NCBI GenBank assembly: GCA_020850015.1
Contig: JADZFF010000006.1
Location: 1 to 41,042, forward strand
DNA from: Bdellovibrionales bacterium
Lineage (GTDB): Bacteria > Bdellovibrionota > UBA1018 > JADZFF01
Direction: 5' to 3'
Length of the DNA stretch: 41,042 nt
The translations under genes were made by a program, and so were the position numbers. The stretch's first letter is position 1; each line of letters starts with the position of its first letter. The notes under the pieces were generated by a model. The model was given only the letters and a program-made list of their open reading frames with translations, was not told where the DNA came from and made no database searches. Positions 31,428 to 39,929 of this stretch are shown piece after piece.

Positions 31428-32857
31428 GAAGTCGGTGGAGCAGGATCCTGTGGATCGCGGGTCTGGTCCTGGCGGCCTTCGCCGCGCTCCCGCAGAAGGC
31501 CTGGTGCGTGCCGGAGTGGGCGGCGAAATACAGGCTGCCCGCGCCCAGGGTGGAGAAGCTCTCGAACGGATTGGAGCTGGCCTGGTTTCTGGACGACAGC
31601 CTGCCGCTCGTGGACTTCGCGGTATTGGTTCGATCCGGGTCGCGCGACGATCGGCCTGGCAAGAGCGGGACTGCGGAGCTCGTTTCGAATCTGCTCGACA
31701 AGGGGGCCGGCTCCCGCGATGCGAAGGCGCTGGCGCTCGCGGTTGAGCAGCTGGGCGCCTCGAGCTACATCAACGCTGACGACGACACCTTCAGCGTGGG
31801 CCTTCATGGGCTGGCGGAAGACGCGGACCTCCTGCTCGGGATCCTCTCGGATCTGGTGCAGAAGCCCAGATTCCCGGATGACGAATTCAGGAAGGAGCGG
31901 TCGAGCCTGCTGGACCGGTGGAAGCACATCGGCGACTACGCGCAGACGCTCGCATCGCTTGCCTTCCAACGCGCGCTGCTTTCCGGAACGACCTACGGCA
32001 GGGGAAGCATCTGGAACGAGAGGGAAGCCGCCGCGGTCGCGCTCGGAGACCTGCGGGAATTTCATTCCTCCCACTTCACACCGGGCAACTCCGTGCTGAT
32101 GATCGTCGGCAAGGTGGATGAAGCCGCTGTCAGGGCCCGGATTCAGAAGCTGTTCGGAGGATGGGCCGGCCCGCCCCCCGCCCGCGAACGGAAATCCTAC
32201 TCGAACGCCGCGATCATGCCCGAGAAGGGTCAGAAGCTCCTCCTCGTCCATCGGCCGGGCCTTTCGCAGGCCCAGGTCCGGATCGGCTGGGAGGCCCCCT
32301 CGATCAAGAGCCCCGACCGCTACGCGCTGGCGGTGGCGAACACGCTGCTTGGCGAGTACTTTCACAGCCGGCTGAACACCGAGATCCGCGACAAGCTCGG
32401 GCTGACCTACGGGATCGGGAGCGAAATCGCCCACGGTCTGGATCGTGCGAGCTGGATCGTGTCCTCCTCCACACGGAACGAGATGGTGGGGCCGATGCTC
32501 AAGCGGACGGCGGAGATTCTCCGGGACGTCGGCCAAGGGAACATCACGGACGCTGAGGTCGAGACAGCAAAAGCTTACCTGGTGGGCGGGTTTCCGCTGG
32601 GCACGGCCACGACCAGCTCTGTGGCGTCGCGTTGGCTTTCCGGTTACATCTTTGATCTCGGCACGGACTACCTCAACGAGTTCATCCCGCGCGTGAGCGA
32701 GGTGACGCCCGAGCAGGTCCGAGTTGCCGTGAAAAAGCACCTTCGCGCCGGGAAGGCGGTGATCGTGGTCGCGGGCGACGCCGCCAAGACCATGCCGAGC
32801 CTGGAGCGGGCGGGGCTTACGCCGGTGAAGCGCTTGGATTCCGGGGATCTTCGCTGA
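31424..32857 (+). CDS. M16-family protein without zinc motif (partner subunit)
   Basis: A 477-residue exported protein (signal peptide with hydrophobic core ILWIAGLVLAAFAAL) with both M16 domains. Where HxxEH should stand it reads ELVSN (residues 85-89), so it cannot bind zinc in the usual way. The C-terminal domain keeps IRDKLGLTYGIGSEI, the region that carries the R/Y pair in M16 partner subunits. Known bacterial M16B enzymes form such active/inactive heterodimers, and the 4-base overlap with the upstream active gene supports this. Its 3' end overlaps the convergent bactofilin gene by 41 bases. Confidence 0.9.
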   Translation: MRSRWSRILWIAGLVLAAFAALPQKAWCVPEWAAKYRLPAPRVEKLSNGLELAWFLDDSLPLVDFAVLVRSGSRDDRPGKSGTAELVSNLLDKGAGSRDAKALALAVEQLGASSYINADDDTFSVGLHGLAEDADLLLGILSDLVQKPRFPDDEFRKERSSLLDRWKHIGDYAQTLASLAFQRALLSGTTYGRGSIWNEREAAAVALGDLREFHSSHFTPGNSVLMIVGKVDEAAVRARIQKLFGGWAGPPPARERKSYSNAAIMPEKGQKLLLVHRPGLSQAQVRIGWEAPSIKSPDRYALAVANTLLGEYFHSRLNTEIRDKLGLTYGIGSEIAHGLDRASWIVSSSTRNEMVGPMLKRTAEILRDVGQGNITDAEVETAKAYLVGGFPLGTATTSSVASRWLSGYIFDLGTDYLNEFIPRVSEVTPEQVRVAVKKHLRAGKAVIVVAGDAAKTMPSLERAGLTPVKRLDSGDLR

Positions 32858-33212
32858 GGCGTTTTGCCTCGGTGGCGGCGCCTTCCATGGAGCAGCGGCC
32901 TTCGACGTAGGCGCCGAACTCCACCACCAGGGAGGGCGTGCGCACGTTTCCCACCACGCGCCCCGTTCGTGAGACGGTGACCTTGGACTCGGCTTGGATG
33001 TCGCCGCGCACGAACCCATCGACCATGAGCGTGTCGGCTCGGACATTTCCCTCGATCACGCCGGTTTCGCCCAATACGAGCAGACTTCCCGGTTTCGAGC
33101 GCACGTCTCCCTTGAGCACGCCGAAGACGCGGGTCACGCGGTCGAACGTCACCTCGCCCTCGATCAGGGTTCCCTCGGCGATGATGTTGATGCCAGTCTC
33201 AATCATTTCCAT
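32817..33212 (-). CDS. bactofilin
   Basis: A 131-residue bactofilin (PF04519), a polymer-forming beta-helix cytoskeletal protein involved in cell shape, polarity or stalk and pole organisation. The core has regularly spaced V/L-x-G-x-V repeats: INIIAEGTLIEGEVTF, VFGVLKGDVRS, LLVLGETGVIEGNVRA, TLMVDGFVRGDI and VTVSRTGRVVGNV. ATG 33212 is chosen for the strong AAGGAG 6 bases upstream. The start overlaps the end of the upstream membrane-protein gene by 14 bases, so the two are translationally coupled. Confidence 0.95.
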   Translation of the reverse strand: MEMIETGINIIAEGTLIEGEVTFDRVTRVFGVLKGDVRSKPGSLLVLGETGVIEGNVRADTLMVDGFVRGDIQAESKVTVSRTGRVVGNVRTPSLVVEFGAYVEGRCSMEGAATEAKRLSEDPRNPSASPA

Positions 33213-34161
33213 CTGCGTCTCCTTCGGGAGCCTCGGAGGATCCGGTGGTTTCGCCGGAAGGCGCAATCCCGGCCTCGGCCGGCGCGGCCACGGATTCCTC
33301 GGGGACGGCGGGCTCGGCCGGGACAGCGGGTTTGGGGCGCGCGGGCGGGGGAGCGGCCGGGACGGACTCCTGTGGCGCCGGCCGAGGCGGGGAGTAGCTC
33401 TGCGGGGCGCTTCCCGGCAGGGAGAAGGGGATGCGCTTCACGAGGATGATCTCGTCGCCCTTGCCCAGGATGTAAACCTCGAACTCACGGAGCCTTTCCT
33501 GGCCGCGGTCGGGCCGGAGCTCGAACTCGGCGGAGGTTTCGCGGAATTTGCTGATCGAGAAGAACTCGCCGCGCTGGGGATCGATCAGAGCCGGTGCCCC
33601 CGCCGAAGCGAGCACTCCCCTGGGGTAGGCAAGCAGGGTCTCGGACCCGCGGGCGAGGATGATGATCCGTCCCTGCTGCGTGCCGCCGCTCCGGCGCGTA
33701 TTGAGCAGCCAGAACTTCAGGATGACTTTGGGCTCCTTCACGGAGACCTCGATGTTGCGGATCTCCACGCTCTGGGCGGCCTCCCCGGAAGCGAGCTTCA
33801 CGCCCTCGGGGAGGGCGCGGAAAGGGGCATAGGGTTCGGCCACGTCCGAGGGCACGAGGGGCAGCCGCCCTTCCGCGGGTGGCGCATACTCCGGTGCGTC
33901 TTCCTGCTCCCGGGCCTGACCCTGGTACTCCGCGAGCTGCGCCTCGAGCTCCCGGATCCGAGTGGGTTCCGAAACGAGGCTGGACCGGTAAAGTCTCACC
34001 GTGATCACGGTTCCCCCGATCATGAGGCCCAGGCCCAGCGCCAGCACGAAGCCCAGGCGCGAGATCCAACCAAGGGGTACCCGGAAGCTGCGGGAGGTCT
34101 GGTTGTCCTTGAACACCAGGACAGTCAAATCATCGGATTTTCTGGGTTTTGCCGCGTTCAT
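33199..34161 (-). CDS. bactofilin-linked single-pass membrane protein
   Basis: A 320-residue protein with a short basic cytoplasmic start (LTVLVFKDNQTSRSFRVP), a membrane helix at about residues 33-54 (SRLGFVLALGLGLMIGGTVI), a short coiled coil (RIRELEAQLAEYQGQ), a beta-rich domain (about 125-255) and a Pro/Ala-rich tail. The N-terminal layout recalls M23 peptidases often encoded beside bactofilins, but no M23 HxxxD or HxH motif is present. It may be a degenerate or substitute partner that anchors bactofilin polymers to the membrane. Function is inferred from context only. Confidence 0.7.
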   Translation of the reverse strand: MNAAKPRKSDDLTVLVFKDNQTSRSFRVPLGWISRLGFVLALGLGLMIGGTVITVRLYRSSLVSEPTRIRELEAQLAEYQGQAREQEDAPEYAPPAEGRLPLVPSDVAEPYAPFRALPEGVKLASGEAAQSVEIRNIEVSVKEPKVILKFWLLNTRRSGGTQQGRIIILARGSETLLAYPRGVLASAGAPALIDPQRGEFFSISKFRETSAEFELRPDRGQERLREFEVYILGKGDEIILVKRIPFSLPGSAPQSYSPPRPAPQESVPAAPPPARPKPAVPAEPAVPEESVAAPAEAGIAPSGETTGSSEAPEGDADGND

Positions 34162-34175
34162 GGGGTGCCTGAAAC

Positions 34176-34205
34176 AGGGTACAGTCCGGCCCCTCGGGGT
34201 GTCAA
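34176..34205 (-). promoter_or_regulatory. candidate promoter of the membrane protein-bactofilin operon
   Basis: On the minus strand, a perfect TTGACA (34205-34200) is followed after 18 bp by TACCCT (34181-34176), with ATG 34161 fourteen bases further. The layout matches the kdsB and post-rpsI candidates. Confidence 0.5.
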
Positions 34206-34237
34206 TTTCGGGGACAGTTCTTCCGACAAGAGAGGTG

Positions 34238-35947
34238 ATGAAGATTCTCCTGCTGAATCCTCACATTGACGCAGAGCATGAATACGTGCGCGGCCTGCAG
34301 GCGCGGAGCGTGGGCGTGCTCGTTCCCGCGGATGCGTCAGAGGCCTGGCAGATGCTTCAGCTGCATGGCTCCAGCGTGGACCTCGCGATCGTGCACCGCG
34401 AGGGCGAGGGCGGCAGGGGCGAGGACGGCCTGGATTTCGTGAAACAGTTCAAATCGGATCCCGTGCAGGCGGATCTGCCTTTCCTGCTCACGACGGAAAA
34501 GTGGTCCGAGGCCGAATGCGCCCAGCACCAGGCGGGTGCTCAGGGGGCGAACGCCTACCTGATCGCGCCCTTCGGGCTCGAGAAACTCGCGGAGATCATC
34601 GAGGCCGTAACGGGCCAGAAGCTCGCCGCCCCTTTGGCGAACGGCGCGAAAGCCGCGCAGGCGAAGGTGGCGGCGCCCAAACCCGCCGCGCCCGCGCCCA
34701 AGGCCAAGCCATCCAAGGCGCCATTCTCGGGCGAAGAGCAGAGCATCCCGGGGCTCGTGCTCGAGGACGCCTCAGAGCTCTTCTCCGCGGCCGAGGTCTA
34801 CGAGGCCAGCGACACGAGCATCCGGCTCGAAATGCCGGTGATGGCCGAGGATGCCTCGGCGCCAGCCCTTGCTCCCGCCGGGGCCGAGTCCATCGCAATG
34901 GATCTGGGCGGCTCGGGCGAGGTTCTGGAGATGGGCGCCCCCGGCGAGATCTCCATCCCGACGGCCGGCGGGGCCGCTGAGTTCTCCGCGGGCGAATCTG
35001 AGATCGAGGCAAACAAGCCCGCGAAGACCCAGAGCATCCAGGAGCTGAAGGCGCAGTTCGAGCAGGTGCGCCTGAGCCCCGAGGAGCCCGAAACCCGGGA
35101 AGCCCCCTCGGCTCTCGATGAGCTTCCGGCCTTCGAGCCCGCGCACGTGGACGAGATCTCCCAGCCCGAGATCTCCCAGCCCGAGATCGAATCGCAGGCG
35201 GCGCAGGAAATGCCCTACCTTTACTCCAGGGCGGGCTCCGGTGGGGGAGTGCCCGCGCGGATGGTGTACACGCCGCCCGTGGGCGACGCCGTCGTTCCCG
35301 GAGGGGCGGCCTCATCGCCTGACGTCGAGACCCTGAAGAAGTTCCTCCTCCTGCGCGAGCAGGACGTGGCCGCCCTCTCCGCGCAGCTGCGCACGGCGCG
35401 CGAGCAGAACGCGTCCATCGAGGACGAGCTTCGAAAGGAGCGCGCACGCGGCGTGGAGCTCGGGCACCAGGTTTCCGACCAGGGCCGGAGGATCGAGAAC
35501 TTCGAGAAGGAGAAGGAAGACGCGCTCGTGGGCCTCCGCGCAGAGCTCGACGACCTGAATTTCAAGCTGAAGGTCAAGACCGACAAGGCCAAGATCCTAG
35601 AGGCCAAGGTGCGCGCCGCGACCGAGGAGATGGAGCGGCTGAAGGAGCGGGTGCGCGCGGATATTCGCAAGATCCGGGTGCGCGAGAAGGAGCTCGAAAA
35701 CAAGCTCGAGATCATCCGGCGTGATTCCGAGGTGCTGCTCACCGCGCGCGAGAACAAGGTGATCGAGCTCAAGCGCAAGCTCGATCTCCTCGAGTTCAAC
35801 ATGGATCTCCTGCAGGACCAGTACAACAAGGAGAAGGAGCTCTCCGCCCAGCTCCGCGAGAAGCTCGGGCGCGCGGCCCAGGCCATGCGCGTGGCCGGCG
35901 GGTTGCTGGACAACGAAGAGGATGGCCAGGGGCGAGAGGCCTCCTGA
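34238..35947 (+). CDS. pseudo-receiver plus coiled-coil protein (FrzS/AglZ-like architecture)
   Basis: A 569-residue cytoplasmic protein. Residues 1-125 have a receiver fold but lack the active site: His53 (LAIVHREG) replaces the phospho-acceptor Asp and Ala110 (LIAPFG) the lysine. A long acidic, Ala/Pro-rich linker (about 130-360) follows, including a tandem EISQP repeat. Then comes an uninterrupted coiled coil at about 365-555. This order is that of FrzS and AglZ, gliding-motility proteins of Myxococcus xanthus that localise to cell poles. Sequence homology beyond architecture is not shown. ATG 34238 is chosen, with AGAGAGG upstream. The REC-GAF-GGDEF gene begins 14 bases after its stop. 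Confidence 0.8.
   Translation: MKILLLNPHIDAEHEYVRGLQARSVGVLVPADASEAWQMLQLHGSSVDLAIVHREGEGGRGEDGLDFVKQFKSDPVQADLPFLLTTEKWSEAECAQHQAGAQGANAYLIAPFGLEKLAEIIEAVTGQKLAAPLANGAKAAQAKVAAPKPAAPAPKAKPSKAPFSGEEQSIPGLVLEDASELFSAAEVYEASDTSIRLEMPVMAEDASAPALAPAGAESIAMDLGGSGEVLEMGAPGEISIPTAGGAAEFSAGESEIEANKPAKTQSIQELKAQFEQVRLSPEEPETREAPSALDELPAFEPAHVDEISQPEISQPEIESQAAQEMPYLYSRAGSGGGVPARMVYTPPVGDAVVPGGAASSPDVETLKKFLLLREQDVAALSAQLRTAREQNASIEDELRKERARGVELGHQVSDQGRRIENFEKEKEDALVGLRAELDDLNFKLKVKTDKAKILEAKVRAATEEMERLKERVRADIRKIRVREKELENKLEIIRRDSEVLLTARENKVIELKRKLDLLEFNMDLLQDQYNKEKELSAQLREKLGRAAQAMRVAGGLLDNEEDGQGREAS
35153..35188 (+). repeat. 15-bp tandem repeat in the linker
   Basis: GAGATCTCCCAGCCC is repeated twice plus a partial third copy, encoding EISQP-EISQP-EI. 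It keeps the frame and probably arose by slippage. Confidence 0.8.
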
Positions 35948-35961
35948 GCCATTCAGAAGCC

Positions 35962-37431
35962 ATGAGCGACTCGCCGGGCGCCAACGGAAACCGCTACAGC
36001 GTCCTCCTGATCGAGAATCGCAGGGAGGAGATCGAGCTCTACACGGACCTCATCCGCGAGGTGATCTCCTGCAACGTCGACGTGATGAGCAAGGTGAGCC
36101 GCGGCCTGGAGTGGGTGGACCAGATGAGCTACCACCTCGTGGTGGCGGATCTCTCGGCCCTTCGAACCGCCGGCGGACAGGACCGGAACGAAGGCCTTTG
36201 GCTGCTCGAGAAGCTCAAGCAGGTCAGCCCGAACGCGGGAGTGATCATCATCGCGGAGGACGCGAGCGTGGAAGAGGCCGTGGCCGCCATGCGGCTGGGC
36301 GCGGACGACTATCTCAAGAAACCCCTGAACCCCGACGCGTTCCGGCTGGCCATCCGCCGCGCGCTCGACCGCGAGGCCTTGCTCTCCGAAGGCGGCGGCG
36401 CTGGCGATACGCTTCACCTTCTGAACAGCTGCCAGATGATCTCGGCGTCGCTCGAGCCCATGAAAGTGCTGAGGCTCGTGCAGGGTTACCTTGCGCGAGA
36501 GCTGGGGTACCTTCACGCCGCTTTCTACCGCATGGCGGACGGAAAGCCCGAGCGGGTGAAGACCGACGCGGAATCGCATGCCGCCGAGGAGATCCTCGAT
36601 ATCGCGGTGCTGGCCAACAACCCTTTCTCCGCGTTGCTGGAGGACGAGCTCCCCTTCCGTTTCCATGAGCGGGCGCAGCTCACCCCGGGGCTTTTCGTGT
36701 TTCACTTCAGGTTCATGGGCGACGAGAACTACTTCTGCGTCTGTTTGTCGCCCAAGATGCCAGACTCCGTGGAGGGGTTCGAGGGACGCATGCGCATCCT
36801 GCGGGCCCAGCTCGAGATGACCGGGCGGAACATCCAGCAGTACATGGGCGTGAAACGGCTGGCCTACATGGACGACGCCACGGGTCTCTACAACACGCGG
36901 TTCCTCCATCAGATCCTCGACAAGGAGGTGGCGCAAAGCAAGGCGTCTGGCCGCCCCTTCGCCGTGCTCTTCATCGACGCCGACAGGTTCAAGTCCGTCA
37001 ACGACGTGCACGGGCACCTCGTGGGCACACGCCTCCTGAACGCGCTCGGCAATCACCTGAAGCAGTACGTTCGGGCCTCGGACACCGTTTTCCGTTACGG
37101 CGGGGACGAGTTCGTGGCCATCCTTTCGGACTGCGATCTCGAGACCGCGAAGCGGGTGGCCGAGCGGATCCGCACCTCGGTGGAGCAGAGCGCCTTCCTC
37201 CAGGACGACGGGTTGGACGTGCGTTTCACCGTTTCCATCGGCATCGCGCTCTTCCCGGAGCACGCCGACTCGAAGAAGTCGGTGATGGAGATGGCGGATC
37301 AGGCGATGTACGGAGCGAAGAAAAAGAGCCGCAACTCCGTGGTAGTGGCCCCCTTGAAGCGCGCCCTGCCCCCGGGCGACGGGGGCTCCACCGACGGCGA
37401 CGCGGGCAGGGACGGCGGCAAAACGGCTTGA
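35962..37431 (+). CDS. receiver-GAF-GGDEF diguanylate cyclase
   Basis: A 489-residue protein. The receiver domain (about 10-135) has D63 (VVADLS) and Lys in LKKPL. A middle domain of about 150 residues, with predicted helices at both ends, looks GAF-like. The C-terminal GGDEF domain (about 310-460) starts at DDATGLYNTRF and has an intact active site GGDEF at 380-384. The inhibitory c-di-GMP site RxxD is at 371-374, five residues before. It should therefore make c-di-GMP under phosphorylation and product control. It follows the pseudo-receiver/coiled-coil gene by 14 bases, so the two probably act together. Confidence 0.93.
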   Translation: MSDSPGANGNRYSVLLIENRREEIELYTDLIREVISCNVDVMSKVSRGLEWVDQMSYHLVVADLSALRTAGGQDRNEGLWLLEKLKQVSPNAGVIIIAEDASVEEAVAAMRLGADDYLKKPLNPDAFRLAIRRALDREALLSEGGGAGDTLHLLNSCQMISASLEPMKVLRLVQGYLARELGYLHAAFYRMADGKPERVKTDAESHAAEEILDIAVLANNPFSALLEDELPFRFHERAQLTPGLFVFHFRFMGDENYFCVCLSPKMPDSVEGFEGRMRILRAQLEMTGRNIQQYMGVKRLAYMDDATGLYNTRFLHQILDKEVAQSKASGRPFAVLFIDADRFKSVNDVHGHLVGTRLLNALGNHLKQYVRASDTVFRYGGDEFVAILSDCDLETAKRVAERIRTSVEQSAFLQDDGLDVRFTVSIGIALFPEHADSKKSVMEMADQAMYGAKKKSRNSVVVAPLKRALPPGDGGSTDGDAGRDGGKTA

Positions 37432-37457
37432 CCAGGCTGGCCCCAACCCGTTACTCT
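37428..37457 (+). promoter_or_regulatory. candidate promoter of kdsB-pyrG-kdsA
   Basis: TTGACC (37428-37433) and TACTCT (37452-37457) with 18-bp spacing. ATG 37466 lies 8 bases after the -10 box and has no Shine-Dalgarno. The -35 overlaps the end of the cyclase gene. Confidence 0.5.
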
Positions 37458-37465
37458 GTCCTTCC

Positions 37466-38257
37466 ATGAGCCCCCCGCGCCGGGCCGTGGACCGGTCCTC
37501 CATCGTCGCCGTCATTCCCGCCCGCTACGCGTCGGAACGGCTCCCCGCCAAGCCTCTCTCGGACCTTCTCGGGAAACCCATGGTTCAGCACGTCTACGAT
37601 CGCGCGAAAGCGTCGGTGCGCGTGGGTCGCGTGATCGTGGCCACGGACGACGAGCGGATCCGCCAGGCCGTGCTGCGTTTCGGGGGCGAGTGCCTGATGA
37701 CCGACCCCGCGCTCCCGAGCGGCACCGACCGCGTGGCGGCCGTGGCGCGGGAGATCCCGGGCGAGGTGTTCGTGAACGTGCAGGGCGATGAGCCCTGCCT
37801 GGAGCCCGAGGTGATCGATCGAGCCGTAGCCTGCGTCACCGAGGGCGGCTTTGACATCGGTACGGCCGCCACCGGACTCCTGAACCTCGAGGAGCTTCGC
37901 GCTTCGTCGGTGGTCAAGGTGCTTCTCAACCGCGAAGGCGCCGCGATGTATTTTTCGCGCTTTCCCATTCCCTACAGCCGGCAGACGCCTGAGGAGGGCG
38001 GCGCCGGGGAGATTGTCCCGCTGCGGCACTTGGGCATCTATGTGTATCGAAGGGAGACTTTGCTCCGCTTCGCCTCGCTGCCTCCCACGCAGCTCGAACG
38101 CGCGGAGAGCCTGGAGCAGCTGCGTGCGCTCGAGCACGGCCTGCGCATCGGTGTGGCGAGGGTGGAGTCGCGGAGCCGGGGCGTGGATACGCCCGAGGAC
38201 CTTGATCAGGTCAGGAAGCTTCTGTTACGCAATCAGGACCGGGGCGGGGGGAAGTGA
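37466..38257 (+). CDS. kdsB: 3-deoxy-manno-octulosonate cytidylyltransferase
   Basis: Activates KDO to CMP-KDO for LPS inner-core synthesis. The 263-residue protein shows the family's nucleotide-binding start VIPARYASERLPAKPL, VIVATDDERI, the segment LPSGTDRVA, NVQGDEPCLEP and, near the end, RHLGIYVYRRETLLRF and GVDTPEDLDQVR. It carries an N-terminal extension of about 10 residues. Three bases separate it from pyrG, and kdsA follows, so KDO synthesis and CTP supply are encoded together. The product of PyrG, CTP, is a substrate of KdsB. Confidence 0.97.
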   Translation: MSPPRRAVDRSSIVAVIPARYASERLPAKPLSDLLGKPMVQHVYDRAKASVRVGRVIVATDDERIRQAVLRFGGECLMTDPALPSGTDRVAAVAREIPGEVFVNVQGDEPCLEPEVIDRAVACVTEGGFDIGTAATGLLNLEELRASSVVKVLLNREGAAMYFSRFPIPYSRQTPEEGGAGEIVPLRHLGIYVYRRETLLRFASLPPTQLERAESLEQLRALEHGLRIGVARVESRSRGVDTPEDLDQVRKLLLRNQDRGGGK

Positions 38258-38260
38258 CGC

Positions 38261-39922
38261 ATGGCTAAGCCGAAGAAGTACATTTTCGTGACCGGAGGGG
38301 TGCTCTCCAGCATCGGCAAGGGCATCAGCGCCGCCTCGATCGGGATGTTGATGGAGCAGCGGGGCATCAAAGTCACGATGCTCAAGATGGACCCCTACCT
38401 CAACGTCGATCCAGGCACCATGAGCCCCTACCAGCACGGAGAGGTGTTCGTGCTCGACGACGGAACCGAAACCGACCTGGATCTCGGGCATTATTCACGT
38501 TTCGTGCAGAACGCCCAGTTCACCCGGAAGAACAGCTTCACGACCGGCCGGATCTACGACACCGTGATCCGCCGCGAGCGCGCGGGAGGCTACCTCGGGA
38601 AGACCGTGCAGGTGATCCCGCATATCACGGACGAGATCAAATCGCAGCTCCGCGCGGCCGCCGAGGACGCCGACCTGGCCATCGTGGAGGTGGGGGGGAC
38701 CGTGGGCGACATCGAGAGCCTGCCGTTCCTGGAGGCCATCCGGCAGATGCAGCATGACGAGGGCCGCGCGAACTGCCTCTTCGTTCACCTGACCCTCGTG
38801 CCCTACATCGCCACCGCGAACGAACTGAAGACCAAGCCCACGCAGCACTCCGTGAAGGAGCTGCGCGAGATCGGCATCCAGCCCGACGTGCTTCTGTGCC
38901 GTTCCGACCGGAAGCTGCCCGAGGACGTGAAGCGGAAGATAGCGCTTTTCTGCAACGTGCCCGCGGAGCAGGTATTCACCGCCATCGACTGCCACAGCAT
39001 CTACGAGGTGCCGCTCTTCTTCCACGACGAGGGGCTCGACGAGAAGATCAGCGAGCGCCTGGGCATCTGGGCCGCGCGCCCGGACCTCAGCGCCTGGCGC
39101 AAGATGGTGCGGACCATCCTCGAGCCGCAGGGAGAGGTGACGATCGGGATCGTTGGAAAGTACACGGACTGGAAAGACACCTACAAGTCGCTGAACGAAT
39201 CGCTGATCCACGGGGGCGTGGCCAACAACGTCCGCGTGAAGACCGAGTACATCGACGCCGAGGAGGTGGAGCGCGGTCAGCGCGACAAGCTGGCGGAGGT
39301 CGACGCGATCCTCGTGCCGGGCGGCTTCGGGGAGCGCGGGATCGAGGGCAAGATCCGCGCGGTGGAGTATGCGCGTACCGAGAAGATCCCGTATTTCGGG
39401 ATCTGCCTGGGCATGCAGCTGGCCGTCATCGAGTTCGCGCGAAACGTCTGCGGCATGAAACAGGCGCACAGCGCCGAGTTCAACTCCGGTGGAGCGGAAA
39501 ACGTAGTCGACCTGATGGAGAGCCAGAAAGGCGTGACGGATCTCGGAGGCACCATGCGCCTCGGGGCCTATGCCTGCCAGATCACCCCCAAGCAGGGTGG
39601 GAAGCCCACGCGGGCTTACGCCGCCTACGGCAAGGAGCAGATCTCCGAACGCCACCGCCATCGTTTCGAGGTGTCGAACTCCTTCCGCTCCCGCCTTGTG
39701 GAGAAGGGGCTTGTCGTGTCCGGGAAACACGTGAATCCCCAGAGCGGCATCGATCTCGTGGAGATGGTGGAGCTCGAGGATCATCCCTGGTTCCTGGGTT
39801 GTCAGTTCCACCCGGAGTTCCTGAGCCAGCCGATGAAGCCGCACCCGCTCTTCGCCGCGTTCATCAAGGCGGCCAAGGAACAGGCCAAGGACGGGCAGCC
39901 AGGCCTGAAGGGAATCCGGTAA
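38261..39922 (+). CDS. pyrG: CTP synthase
   Basis: Makes CTP from UTP, ATP and glutamine. It is 553 residues, near the E. coli length (545). The N-terminal amidoligase starts [17 protein letters not shown] and has [16 protein letters not shown] and [12 protein letters not shown]. The C-terminal class I glutamine amidotransferase has the nucleophile Cys in [11 protein letters not shown] and the catalytic His/Glu in CQFHPEF. All major motifs are intact. A 7-G run at about 38692-38698 does not disturb the frame. Gene order pyrG-kdsA is widespread in proteobacteria. Confidence 0.98.
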   Translation: MAKPKKYIFVTGGVLSSIGKGISAASIGMLMEQRGIKVTMLKMDPYLNVDPGTMSPYQHGEVFVLDDGTETDLDLGHYSRFVQNAQFTRKNSFTTGRIYDTVIRRERAGGYLGKTVQVIPHITDEIKSQLRAAAEDADLAIVEVGGTVGDIESLPFLEAIRQMQHDEGRANCLFVHLTLVPYIATANELKTKPTQHSVKELREIGIQPDVLLCRSDRKLPEDVKRKIALFCNVPAEQVFTAIDCHSIYEVPLFFHDEGLDEKISERLGIWAARPDLSAWRKMVRTILEPQGEVTIGIVGKYTDWKDTYKSLNESLIHGGVANNVRVKTEYIDAEEVERGQRDKLAEVDAILVPGGFGERGIEGKIRAVEYARTEKIPYFGICLGMQLAVIEFARNVCGMKQAHSAEFNSGGAENVVDLMESQKGVTDLGGTMRLGAYACQITPKQGGKPTRAYAAYGKEQISERHRHRFEVSNSFRSRLVEKGLVVSGKHVNPQSGIDLVEMVELEDHPWFLGCQFHPEFLSQPMKPHPLFAAFIKAAKEQAKDGQPGLKGIR

Positions 39923-39929
39923 GCCCGCC

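Noticed and set aside
34001-34237. Longer N-terminus for the pseudo-receiver protein
   Set aside because: It reads antisense through the membrane-protein gene; ATG 34238 starts the receiver fold exactly.
35953-37515. 520-codon open frame antisense to the GGDEF gene
   Set aside because: It is a shadow of a well-supported cyclase gene.
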